Source: Conchocele bisecta
Lineage: Eukaryota; Mollusca; Bivalvia; Lucinida; Thyasiridae
Assembly: GCA_029237695.1 (NCBI GenBank)
Contig: CM055278.1
Location: forward strand, 77,769,817 to 77,833,816
Length of the DNA: 64,000 nt
Reading direction: 5' to 3'
The translations under genes were made by a program, and so were the position numbers. Below the pieces are notes generated by a model. That model was not told the origin of the DNA and did not search any database. It worked only from the letters and a program-made list of their open reading frames with translations. Within the stretch, counting starts at the first letter, position 1; the number at the start of each line of letters is the position of its first letter. Positions 21,415-31,529 of this stretch are shown here, piece by piece.

Positions 21415-21820
21415 TAAATAGAGAATACCATGCTAGTGTTTTTTATATCAAGTTTATCAGGCAAGGCTAGGAAACGCGTAGGAATACCGAGGCTTGCCGA
21501 GGAATTCCTACCGTTTCCGAGCCGAGCCGAGACTGAGAAACTTGATATCAAACGACACTAGCATGGTATTCTATTTATCAGGTAACGTATTTGGCTATAT
21601 AATGATAAATTATTATGTTATTTTTGTTTAAAAGAACGCGGACTTGTTTCAGTGACGTCATTCCACTGACGTAATTCGGTAACGTCATGTGACGCCGTTC
21701 GACCAATGAAACGTCAATTTTATTTTTTTTGTAACCCGGATATTCGTATCAGGTCTGATACAGCAATATGTTATCAGTCAGTACGTATTCGGCTAATACA
21801 AAGCTCGTTACCTGTTAAAT
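21415..21820. mobile_element. Family A composite hairpin element, copy 4
   Basis: Begins 'aaatagagaataccatgc' and ends 'gttacctgttaaat'. It has the inner palindrome of copy 2. The right half is more diverged: 'gtgacgtcattcc' is kept, but the second site reads 'tgacgccgt'. Confidence 0.8.
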
Positions 21821-22952
21821 AACAGACACGTATTATTCAATATGCCATATCTCCTTAACATGTACATAAACACATGCACGTGTAAGATATGTTAAACTAG
21901 TTTATGGAAACTGCTTATTGAGCCTTTATTCTTCATCATCGTTTCAGCATAGAGTATGTACATACCGTTTAATTTAAAGTAAGGCCATATACAGTTCTTT
22001 CTCTGTTAAGCGTCCGCGTGCGGTAGGTTTTGAAAGTGGTTCTCTGAAACAACAAACAGAATGTGTAAGCTATTGTACACTATTTACTGGTGAAGAAATA
22101 TGAAAACTGATTGGGGGATATGTCCGTTGATGAATCTCCACTTAATAAGTTTAAAATGAGTGCATATTTTCTTCTTTTTCTAAAGTTTGCCGGCTGAGAT
22201 TTATGGAAGGAAGTTTTTAACATAAATTTACCTTCGTTTTTGTCAAGGCCTAGTATGTTTTTACCAGATACGTAGGTAGGTTTTGGTCAACTGGGTGGAC
22301 ACTTAACATATAAACGATATGATATGACCTAACGGTTTGATAAACATCGAACACGTCAATAACTGTGATGTGTTAAGCTACATTTCAGGGATCAAGTTCC
22401 TTTCAATTAAGTATGCTGGTAATATAACGGACGCATTTTATTGTATGCCCCTGCAAAATGGCAGGAGAGCATATAGTGTTAAACCTGTCCGTGTGTCCGT
22501 CCGTCTGAAATTCTTGTCCTGGTGGTAACTATATTATGGTTGGAGGGATTTCGAAAGAACTTGGCTATATCGCCATGATGAGACAGCGTGTCGCGCCGAA
22601 GACACATATCCGTAGCTCAACGGTCAATGTCAGACTTAGAGGGCAAAGTTGAAAAAAAATAATACAAAATATCTCTATTTTCTTATGCATTGATGGAGTT
22701 TTAAATAATTGTACACAAATGTTCCACGCAATAAGTCATTGTGTGGCACCATACCCAGTTCTCTGGTTTGAAGGTCAATGTCATAGCCGGGGAATTCGTG
22801 TGCGAGCAGTCCACAATTCTCGTTTACATTGCTTCTATCATTGCTGACTGCGATTGTGACATATTAATGTGCTATATATTTGTTTAATACAAGTCATGTA
22901 GTACAATATACTGTCATATTAGAAACATTTCACACATGTTCTATCTTTACAG
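21821..22952. other. Intron, nothing recognised
   Basis: End of the last intron, including the polypyrimidine-type acceptor 'tctatctttacag' at 22952. Short frames here are not supported. Confidence 0.5.
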
Positions 22953-23194
22953 ATTGTGGGTTTAAGTGTGTGGAAAATGCTACGTCTTACTACGCAGTGG
23001 ACACCTTCCGCTGTGATATATATCACCAGTGTCAAGATATGGTAGTTAATAGCAGCACGTCCTGCGGGAACGGATTCTTTAATCTGAACACGTGCGCATG
23101 TCATCATTTTGCCGATATGACGTCACGGTGTGAAGATATCAAGATAACCCAGCGCTGGTGCAATGCCGACAATGACAACAGCACCGGTGGATAA
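22953..23194 (+). CDS. Terminal exon: CBM14/peritrophin-A-like chitin-binding domain and stop
   Basis: The exon starts after 'ctttacag' with the two bases that complete the codon left by exon three (reads Asn), and ends at TAA 23192-23194. Of its 80 residues, the core runs C6-x14-C21-x5-C27-x10-C38-x9-C48-x11-C60, close to the six-cysteine chitin-binding type-2 pattern, with the typical 'FRCDIYHQC' aromatic segment and 'GNGFFNLNTC' (the usual G-x-FN-x-x-x-x-C). Sequons NATS, NSST and NSTG indicate an extracellular site. Family knowledge: such domains bind chitin in peritrophic matrix, cuticle or shell matrix, or act in immunity. Which applies here is not known. The tail after C60 adds one more Cys and a polar end. 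Confidence 0.82.
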
Positions 23195-23285
23195 CTGTGA
23201 CTATCCACGAGAAAAGGTTACTATTGACTAGTGGAACTCCTGATCGGTTAACAACATCTTGCAACGCGATATAACTGTCGTTAGA

Positions 23286-23296
23286 AATAAAATAAA
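23286..23296 (+). promoter_or_regulatory. Candidate polyadenylation signals (overlapping AATAAA)
   Basis: Two overlapping AATAAA hexamers lie about 95 nt after the stop of the chitin-binding gene, a normal distance for a short 3' UTR. Confidence 0.55.
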
Positions 23297-23562
23297 TGGT
23301 TCACCAAAAAGATCGAAAACAATGTAGATCGGGATCAGACTACACATTGCATAGGTTGATATGGGGCTTCCCTTTGTCGTAAAGTCAACAAGCCTGTTAT
23401 GTCGCGATGGATGACACATACACAAGAGCCAGTCCGTGATATCTTCTACCTGCTCGCATCTCCGTGTTTCGCCCATATTGATCACTATCACTCAATTATG
23501 CCAAATTCACACAGCCCTGCAACACGGTGGACAGTGTCAATGGCGAACACTATATAATACTA

Positions 23563-24978
23563 CTACTGTCTGTTTCACGAAAGCTGACCAAATTTTACGT
23601 CTATATAAACAATGAAAAAAAAAATATTTTTCGATAGTGTTAAGTTTTATCAAAATTTAAGAATGAGCCTTATTTTTATGCCCCCGGTCTCGGTAGAGCC
23701 GGAGGCATATATTGTTTGGACTGTGTGTCCGTCCGTGTGTCCTGCACATTAAGAAGTTAGCCGGAGTTTCGAAATTCTGTTATAACTTTTATATCTCTTG
23801 AACTTACATATTTCAACACTGTATACATGTGGACAAATACCACACATCTATACTGCCTTTAATATTACCTTGACCTTTCGACCTTGACAAGTTTGAACTT
23901 TTTCTCACATTTAGAAGTTCGCCGGAGTTTCGAAATTCTGTCATAACTTCTATATTCATTGAAGGATTAGCTAAATATTTCAACACATCATACTTGTGGA
24001 CAAATGCCATACATACATACTGCCCTTAATATGACCTTGAGCGTTTGACCGTGACAACTTTGAACTTTTCCCTACATTAAGAAGTTCGCCTGAGTTTCGA
24101 ATTCTGTCATAACTTCTATATTCCTTGAAGGATTACTTAAAATATGTCAACGCAGCATACTTGTGGACGAATGCCACACATCCATGATGCCCTTAATATG
24201 ACCGTGACCTTTTTACCTTGACAAATTTGAACCTTTTCCCACATTAAGAAGTTCGCCGGAGTTTCGAAATTCTGTCATAACTTCTATATATTCCTTGAAG
24301 GATTACTTTAATAGTTCAATACTGCGGTGCATCATACTTGTGGACGAATGCCACACATCCATTCTGCCCTAATATGACCATGACCTTTTGACCTTGACAA
24401 CTTTAAACTTGTTCACATTTTAATAAGTTCGCCGGAGTTTCTCAATTATGTCATAACTTTCATGTCCCTTGATTGATTACTTTAATATTTCAATACATGA
24501 AACCTGTCGACAACGGTGCTTATGAACACGTATCACTTTTAGTTAATTACCTTTGCCACAGTTTCTCCAATCTGCCACCAGTGGCATTCATATTCCGACA
24601 GGCCACATTTTCTTGTTATTTCATGAAATGCGGTCCAATATTGATTGTATTACGAAACAACAATTCCACATCGATTTAACATGGGGAATTTTTCTAATTT
24701 CAAAAATAGTGGACCTATTTTCAAAATTTAACTTTTGTTTTCTTAGTTAGTAGTCCAAGGCCAGGTTTCCGAGCCAATTTCGATTTTAATTTATGACTCC
24801 TTCCACATCTCTTCCATCTCCTTTTCCCACATGTAAAATTCCCATAGACAACTATTTTTCGTAATAAAGTCAATATTTGACCACATTTCATGAAATAAAA
24901 CGAAGGCTCATTCTTAAATGTTTTTGCATTGTTTATATGGCCGTACATTTTGGGCAGGCTTCGTGAAACAGACAGTAG
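23563..24978. mobile_element. Family B snapback element, copy 3, filled with satellite
   Basis: CTACTGTCTGTTTCACGAAA at the left and its complement at the right. The loop holds the 165-bp satellite at 23678-24530. The right arm 'ccacatttcatgaaataaa' is preserved. Confidence 0.8.
23678..24530. repeat. Tandem repeat of about 167 bp, five copies
   Basis: 'gttcgccggagtttcgaaat' recurs at about 23756, 23917, 24084, 24251 and 24427. The block begins 'atgcccccggtctcgg', with a small inverted match 'ccggaggcat'. I recall such termini on bivalve satellites (inference); 'tagcgggggcat' at about 41636 is similar. Confidence 0.85.
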
Positions 24979-25120
24979 ACGCGTGTAGTTCCATTGCAAG
25001 CTCATCTGACAAATATAGGAAATGGCCAAACATTTCTAAACTGGCTGATAATTCATTTTATGCGTTTTTTATGATGTCTCGTTCGGAATATTTTGTCTCC
25101 TCGTTTCCACGCATCATAGT

Positions 25121-25430
25121 ACGGTGGCTGTGAAGGGACATGAGTGAAAAAACAAATATTAAAATCGGGAAATTTCGTTCTAACGAAAAATTAAATCGTT
25201 CAAACGCATAATAAAATCGTTCAAACGAAAACTATTTCGCTCAAACGCAAAAATAATCGTTCAAACGAAAAAAAAATCGTTCAAACGCAAAATAAAATCG
25301 TTCAAGCGCAAAATAAATTCGTTCAAACGAAAATAAAATTCGTTCAAGCACAAAATAAAATCGTTCAAACGCAAAATAAAATCGTTTGAACGAAAAAAGA
25401 ATTCGTTCAAACGCAAAATAAAATTCCACG
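25121..25430 (+). repeat. Left arm of the foldback element: tandem repeat TIR
   Basis: About 80 unique bases are followed by about 12 units of 'cgttcaaacgcaaaataaa' with variants gaaa/gcaaa and occasional -attcg-. Each unit contains a small dyad, TCGTTCAAACGA-like. The repeated Phe/Glu-rich minus-strand frame is an artefact of the repeat. Confidence 0.88.
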
Positions 25431-25439
25431 GATCTACTT

Positions 25440-26440
25440 GATATTTCTCACATGCATTGCTCTAATGGTCCTCTATTGCCCTGTGAAAATTCCATGATTG
25501 TCCCGCCCCTTCTAAGCCCAGGGTCTACACATACTTGGTGCGTTTTGGGTAAATGTCTTATATTGTCCGTTTCCTTGCATGGATCTGGTTGATATTTCAC
25601 ACATGCATTGCTCTGCTCTGAAGGTCTGCAATAATGCTGTGACAACAGATCCATGCTTCTCTGGCCCTCTGTGTTTTCAAATATGCCTCGTTTTCTTTGG
25701 CTGCCAGTGGGGGGGGGGGGCATTCGTGTGCCGACAGGCCACATTTCTAGTTCATACATGCATTCATCTGACGACCCTCTATCATGCTGTAGCAAATCCA
25801 CGATCCACCACCCAACCCTTACAAACTTAGCATGTTCATAACGTTAACGTTGGGGTTAAATGTTGTGTAACTTCTGGGTTTTTTTCAGGGAACGCCTTGA
25901 TATTTCATACATGCATTCCTCAGATGACCCTCTATCATGCTGCGGCAAATCCATAACCCACCACCTAACCCTTACCCCAAGATCAATGTCACACACTTAG
26001 CATGTTGGGGTAAATGTTGTGTAACTTCTGTTTCTTTACAGGGAACACTTTGCTATGTCATACATGCATTCATCTGATGATCCTCTATCAGCAAATTCTG
26101 ATGATCCTCTATCAGCAAATCCATGACCCAACTCCCCCACCCCTTTTCCGAAGGTCAAGGTCACAAACTTAGCACATTCATACATGCATTCCTCATGTGA
26201 ATAGCTATCATGCTGTAGAAATTCACCAACTTAGTGAGTTCATAAACTTAACATTGGGTTACATTTTGTTTTACCTCTGTTTTCAGGGAGCGCATTGATA
26301 TTTCATACATGCATTCATCTTAATATGCTATATTATGCTATAGCAAATCCACGACCCACCTTGCACCAACCACTGACACCAATGTCAACGTCCATCGCGC
26401 ACCCCTTAACCCACGGTAAAGTTATATAATATTCATTTTT
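25440..26440 (+). repeat. Internal tandem repeat of about 150 bp, plus orientation
   Basis: 'tacatgcattcatctgatg' followed by 'accctctatcatgctg' recurs near 25450, 25601, 25756, 25909, 26059 and 26305. A run of G and 'cattcgtgtgccgacagg' interrupt it at about 25710-25745. The same family in opposite orientation lies at 26500-26815 and at 40400-41640. Confidence 0.8.
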
Positions 26441-26499
26441 TTGTATGCAACTGTGCCAAGTTTGAGCGAAGGCTGCCAACAGGCGAGCTTCGTTGTCTT

Positions 26500-26815
26500 C
26501 TGACAACTCTTGTTATGAACGCACTAAGATTATGACCTTGTCGTTGGGTTAAGGCGTGGGCTGTGGGTCGTGGATTGCTACAGTATGATAGAGGGTCATC
26601 TGAGGATGAAATATAAAAGTGTTCCCTGTAAGGAAACAGAAGTTTTAAGAAATTTACACTCAATGTTAAGTTTTTATGAACGCACTATGTTTGTGAAATT
26701 GACCTTGGGATAAAGGGTGGGCGATGGGTCGTGAATTTGTTACAGCATGCTAGAGATTCACCAGGCGAATGTATGTATGAAATGTCAAGGTATATTATTT
26801 ATATTTAAACGTGAT
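26500..26815 (-). repeat. Internal repeat, inverted orientation
   Basis: 'tatgatagagggtcatctg' and 'tgaaatataaaag' are the complements of units on the other side of about 26470, so the inside of the foldback element is itself a loose palindrome. Confidence 0.75.
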
Positions 26816-26936
26816 CTGCCATTGTAGGGAAATTTGGACAACGTGATGGAGACCTGGAATCGTCATAAAATGCGGGTTGTGCGGAATTCCAGATGCCCAA
26901 GCGGCCGTCCTTCGGTCATGTATTCAACGAATTTAT

Positions 26937-27115
26937 TTATCGTTTGAACGATTTTATTTTGCGTTTGAACGATAATTTATTTTGCGTTTGAACGATTTTT
27001 TTTTTGCGTTTGAACGATAATATGTTTTCGTTTGAACGATTTTATTTTGCGTTTTAACAATTGAACGATTTTTTTTGCGTTTGAACGAAAATAAATTCGT
27101 TTGAACGATTTTTAG
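26937..27115 (-). repeat. Right arm of the foldback element, inner part
   Basis: About nine units of 'gcgtttgaacgattttatt', the complement of the left-arm unit. The array stops abruptly where the nested element starts ('agctcgactattcg'). Confidence 0.85.
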
Positions 27116-27156
27116 CTCGACTATTCGAAGAATAAGTAGAGCTTATGTTGTCACCC

Positions 27157-27171
27157 CGGCGTCGGCGTCGG

Positions 27172-27265
<94 letters not shown>
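27157..27265 (+). repeat. (GGCGTC)n hexamer microsatellite
   Basis: About 18 units with two short (GGC) slips, strongly GC- and CpG-rich in an AT-rich setting. The poly-Arg and Pro-Thr frames here are repeat translations. A short GACGCC-type tract at about 40767-40805 sits beside the related satellite there. Confidence 0.95.
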
Positions 27266-27275
27266 ACCGTCACGC

Positions 27276-28850
27276 CTTGGTTAAGGTTTTTAGTCAAGCT
27301 TGTATATGGAATACTACTGGCCCTACACCCACCATACTTGGACAACTTCATATCCTAGTGATGTACATCAATAACCCCTGATCTATATTTGACCTTGCTT
27401 GACCTACATTTCCTCTTGAATTACTTGGTTAATTCCCCTTGGTTAAGGTTTTTAGTCAACCTTGGTTAAGGTTTTTAGTCAAGTTTGTATATGCAATACA
27501 CTGGCCCACACCCACCACTTGGACCCAATCACCCAATCGGCATCTTCATCTCCTAGTGATGCACATCAATAACCCCTGATCTATATTTGGCCTTCACCTA
27601 TATTTCCTCTTGAATTACTTACTTAATTCCCCTTGGTTAAGGTTTTTAGTCAACCTTGGTTAAGCTTGTACATTGAATACTATTGTGCATCCAGACACCA
27701 TACTTTGACAACCTTTTCTCATAGGTATGTACATCAATAACCCCTGATCTATATTTGACCTTGACCTACATTTCCTCTTCAATTACTTACTTAATTCCTT
27801 TTGGTTAAGGTTTTTAGTCAACCTTCTATATGCAATACTACCGGCCCTACACCCACCATACTTGGACAACTTCATCTCCTAGTGATGTACATCAACAACC
27901 CCTGATCTATATTTGACCTTGACCTACATTTCCTCTTGAATTACTTAATTCCCCTTGGTTAACGTTTTTAGTCAAGCTTGAAGATGTAATACTCCTGGCC
28001 CTACACCAACCATACTTGGACAACTTCATCTCCTAGTGATGTACATCAACAACCCCTGACCTATATTTGACCTTGACCTACATTTAACCTTGAATTACCT
28101 ACTTAATTCCCCCTGGTTAATGTTTTTACTCGACCTTCGTTAAGCTTTTTACTCAAGCTTGTACATGGAATACTATTGTGCATACAGACACCATAATTGG
28201 ACAACCTTTTCTCATAGTGATGTACATCAATAACCCCTGATCTATATTTGACCGTCACCTACATTTCCTCTTGAATTACTTACTTAATTCTCTTTGGTTA
28301 AGGTTTTTAGTCAAGCTTGTAGATGGAATACTCATTGCCCTACACCAACCATACTTGGACAACTTCATCTCCTAGTGATGTACATCAACAACCACTGACC
28401 TATATTTGATCTTGACCTATATTTAACCTTAAATTACTTACTTAATTCCCCTTGGTTAAGGTTTTTACTCAACCTTGGTTAAGGTTATTAGTCAAGCTTG
28501 TAGATGGAATACTATTGTGCATACATACACCATACTTGGATAACTTTTTCTCATAGGGATGTACATCAATAACCCCTGACCTTTATTTTACCTTCACCTA
28601 CATTAACCTTGAATTACTGGTTAATGTTTATAGTCAAGCTTGTATATGGAATACTTTCGGGTGGGCCTACATCAACCATACTTGGACAACTTCATCTCCT
28701 AGTGATGTACATCAATAATCCCTGACCTATTTATTTGACCTTGACCTACTTTTATCCTTGGATTACTTACTTATCTCCCCTTGGTTACGGTTTTTACTCA
28801 AGCTTGTATATGAAATACTCCTGGGCCTACAGCAACCATACTTGGAAAAC
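27276..28850 (+). repeat. Satellite of about 168 bp, nine to ten copies
   Basis: 'gatgtacatcaataacccc' recurs at about 27359, 27559, 27726, 27883, 28038, 28218, 28377, 28558 and 28703. Two subtypes alternate in part: 'cctacacccaccatact' and 'attgtgcatacagacacc'. Confidence 0.88.
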
Positions 28851-29125
28851 CACGCACCTACGTCCAAGGTCAAGGTCACTGTTGAAGGTCAAAGGTCAAA
28901 CCTATTGAAATTCCCTTCCGCTCTATATCTTCTACACCGATGCATGGATTATCAAATGCCTTGGCACAAATGTTTCTCAGGATGAGAAGGTGTGGCTCGA
29001 TCAATAACCACGCACCTACGTCCAAGGTCAAGGTCATAGTTGAAGGTCAAAGGTCAAACCTATTGAAATTCCCTTCCGCTCTATATCTTCTACACCGATG
29101 CATAGATTATCACACTATGCCCAGG
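28849..29125 (+). repeat. Duplicated block rich in AGGTCA half-sites
   Basis: Two near-identical copies (about 28849-28949 and 29006-29102) each contain 'caaggtcaaggtca' and 'aaggtcaaaggtca'. These read as AGGTCA direct repeats with 0 and 1 spacer bases. Confidence 0.8.
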
Positions 29126-29355
29126 GTCAAGGTCACAGACTTGATGCGTTTGAAACCTTAACGCTCGGCTAAATGGCTTATAATCAAAAATGCCTCGTTT
29201 TCTTTGGCTGCCAGTGGGGGTATTCGTGTGCCGACAGGCCACATTTCTAGTTTCCATTGGTTAAGGTTTTTATGCAGGCCGCAGCCACCTTCTTTGTCAA
29301 GCTATGTGTACATCGACAACCCTCGTAGTCGAGCTATGCTGTTCTCCTACAGCTC

Positions 29356-29472
29356 TTGTTTTTTGCGTTTGAACGATTTTATTTTGCGTTTGAACGATTT
29401 TATTTTCGTTAGAACGAAATTTCCCGATTTTAATATATTTTTTGTTCACTCATGTCCCTTCACAGCCACCGT
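29356..29472 (-). repeat. Right arm of the foldback element, outer part
   Basis: Two more array units, then 'cgttagaacgaaatttcccg', then the terminal complement of the left end. About 110 bp align with 25121-25230 at visibly high identity. Confidence 0.85.
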
Positions 29473-30059
29473 ATCATGGAGATGAACATTAAGAACTTAA
29501 ATTTCTATCCTTCGTTTGTATGCCGCGTAGAGACGAACATTAATGTTATTAATTTTCGTTTTTAAGTGTCGTCTTTACGTGACGTATAAACTAAGAGACG
29601 TTTTCGAGCTGGGCATGACGTTGTATGTGTATTCCCCATCACAGGCATTCCCATCGCCGCCCACTCTACCTTTGTTTTCACGCCCATAAGCTGCCCCGAG
29701 ACAAGATATCCGTATAGTCACTCCCATACGAGATTTCCTTGTCTCACCGTACACGCGCTTGTCTCACATCCGACAATGACACATTGTCTAATAGGGCAAT
29801 CAATAATACGACTAATTTGTCTAAATTACCCCATACAATAATGAATAAGTTTGATGTTTATTGTTTTAGATGTTTATTATCACGTCATGTAGCGTCATGA
29901 TGTCGTTTTAATGTTGATGACGTCATCAACATGCGATGTTCAATTTAGAGTTGCCAGGGTTGTATGGTGACGTCATTGAACATTAATTTTATGATTCTTT
30001 GTAAACTATTTATTGAAATGGCATTAGTGTCTTATTCGTTGATAGATATTTGATATTCG
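29473..30059. other. No gene recognised; contains a 22-bp palindrome
   Basis: Non-coding spacer. The only notable site is the palindrome at 29911-29932. Confidence 0.5.
29911..29932. promoter_or_regulatory. Perfect 22-bp palindrome with a CRE core
   Basis: 'atgttgatgac' followed by its exact complement, giving TGACGTCA at the centre. This is a consensus CREB/ATF site, but no nearby gene start supports a function. Confidence 0.5.
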
Positions 30060-30215
30060 CAAATATATTCTGTGTAGGGACGAGAACAATTATATACATC
30101 ATATGCACTGGTGTGGGACAAGGTTATTCCACCATCGTGGTCGTAATATGGTGTCAGAACATATTCTGTCATACGTGTGGAATATCCTTTTCTCGCATAC
30201 CCAGAGTCCATTTCA
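30060..30215. mobile_element. Diverged relative of the 31142-31294 hairpin
   Basis: 'gtgtgggacaaggttattcc', 'atatggtgtcagaacatatt' and 'gtggaatatcctt' parallel the better-preserved hairpin 1.1 kb downstream. The arms are now imperfect. Confidence 0.5.
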
Positions 30216-31141
30216 ATGTTGTTTCCCAAGCCACGCCCATGTGGGATTTTTCTGTCTCACACGGCTATCTCACACGGCTGACCTGTCACATACTACCGAA
30301 ACTACTTTTTGTGTATCGGCTTCCAAACGTCGTCTGCATTGTTTACAAACACACGCTGTCTACACAGTACTGTCGGTAGACAACAATGTCAACAACGTAG
30401 CTCTAGATTTGTTACGTACGCTATTATTTATTTCTTGTTTTATCCAGTTTTATCAAATGTGCGTAAATTTGTGGGACGAGTTCTGTAAGGGGCGTCTGTA
30501 AATCAGTTGGCCGAATACTGAATACATGATTATTATTTAAAAAAAAAAACACATGTAATTGACAGCAAAATATTTACCTCGTATGTTGTTGATTCTTCCC
30601 CAAACATATGTATAGTGACAGTTCATAGTGATAGGAATATTTATTTAATAATCCAGTGAGCAAGAATTTCTTGAAAACGGCAACGTGTTGAAATGATAAA
30701 TGTCCGTCGGAGTGAAACTTTCGGCGGACTGATATTTGCGTAATTGAAGACAGCGTCTCGGAATTGCAATAAATACTCAAAATAAAAACATAAAATGATT
30801 CTGTAAACATTATTGTACAAATTTGAATCGAAGATATATGGTCTATTTTCAATATTTATATGAGTTTGTCTCGTACTGCGTCCTATTTATTTTGTGTATG
30901 TATTAATTGGGTTTACACATGATGTCATGGACGTCTCCAGACCGTATTTTTAGTGGGCCGTTATGTGTTAAATTTGTTGGTGTAAACTTTGTTTACACCC
31001 ATTTGTTGATACGGGTAATGCGATTGAGTGGTTGTATTGGAGATAGCATATAAAGAAAAAAAGTTAGTATTATACTATGGTGGTTCGTTGATGGCGTACT
31101 ATGGCTAAACATGATTCTGGACTTAGTAGGTATGCGAGAAA
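30216..31141. other. No gene recognised
   Basis: AT-rich, non-coding. Frames here have no recognisable domains or paired splice sites. Confidence 0.5.
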
Positions 31142-31294
31142 AAGTATTCCAGATATACTCCAGTGTGTGACTAAGGATATTCCACCCTCGTGATCAGAAT
31201 ATGTCGTCAGAAACGAGGCTTTCGTTTCTGACGACATATTCTGACCACTCGGGTGGAATATCCTTGTCACACACCGGAGTATATATGGAATACT
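31142..31294. mobile_element. Snapback element, about 153 bp
   Basis: Outer arms 'agtattccagatatact' and 'agtatatatggaatact'. The inner arms 'atatgtcgtcagaaacga' and 'tcgtttctgacgacatat' are perfect around a 4-5 base loop. Confidence 0.82.
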
Positions 31295-31339
31295 CTTAGT
31301 CCCACAACAATTCATACGATTGATACTACATAAATTGTA

Positions 31340-31523
31340 CAGCGGAACCTCTCCGGACACAAAGAACATGCGCGTGATCATATTTTTCTTGGGTTTCTTG
31401 GTCATTTATCTCAGTTTATAATGTCTGTTACTGACTCTGCATAGCACACAACTATGGCTCAAATTATCAAATGCCTGATTTACAATGACCTTTCAGGGTG
31501 TCCGGATTAGAGAGGTTCCACTG
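31340..31523. mobile_element. 184-bp MITE with pogo/Tc1-type ends and TA flanks
   Basis: The left end CAGCGGAACCTCTCCGGACA is complemented by the right end 'tgtccggattagagaggttc' then 'cactg', and TA flanks both sides. Same terminus type as the 69-bp element at 11421. Confidence 0.75.
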
Positions 31524-31529
31524 TACGAT

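Larger units (their letters stand above)
27113..29352. mobile_element. Nested 2.2-kb element inside the right arm
   Basis: It begins 'agctcgactattcgaag' and ends near 'cgtagtcgagct' and 'acagctcttgtt'; agctcgacta and tagtcgagct are inverted. On either side the 21-bp array is cut and resumes. The content is a GTCGGC hexamer array, a 168-bp satellite and a duplicated block with AGGTCA motifs. No coding capacity seen. I recall similar 'agctcgactattcgaag' repeats in bivalves (inference). Confidence 0.65.
25121..29472. mobile_element. Foldback-type element with TIRs made of tandem repeats, interrupted by a nested element
   Basis: The termini are exact inverted repeats: ACGGTGGCTGTGAAGGGACA at 25121 and its complement ending at 29472. 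Inward both arms pass through 'aaaatcgggaaatttcg' and then arrays of a roughly 21-bp unit. The left arm is about 310 bp. The right arm is 26937-27115 plus 29356-29472 (about 296 bp), split by a 2.2-kb element at 27113-29352. Without it the element is about 2.1 kb. 'atcat' lies next to both ends (25113-25117 and 29473-29477), a possible imperfect 7-8 bp target duplication. No transposase frame. Known elements of this architecture are Drosophila FB and Galileo; kinship is not claimed. Confidence 0.75.

Noticed and set aside
27145..27381. Poly-arginine and Pro-Thr repeat proteins
   Set aside because: Pure products of the GGCGTC hexamer array.
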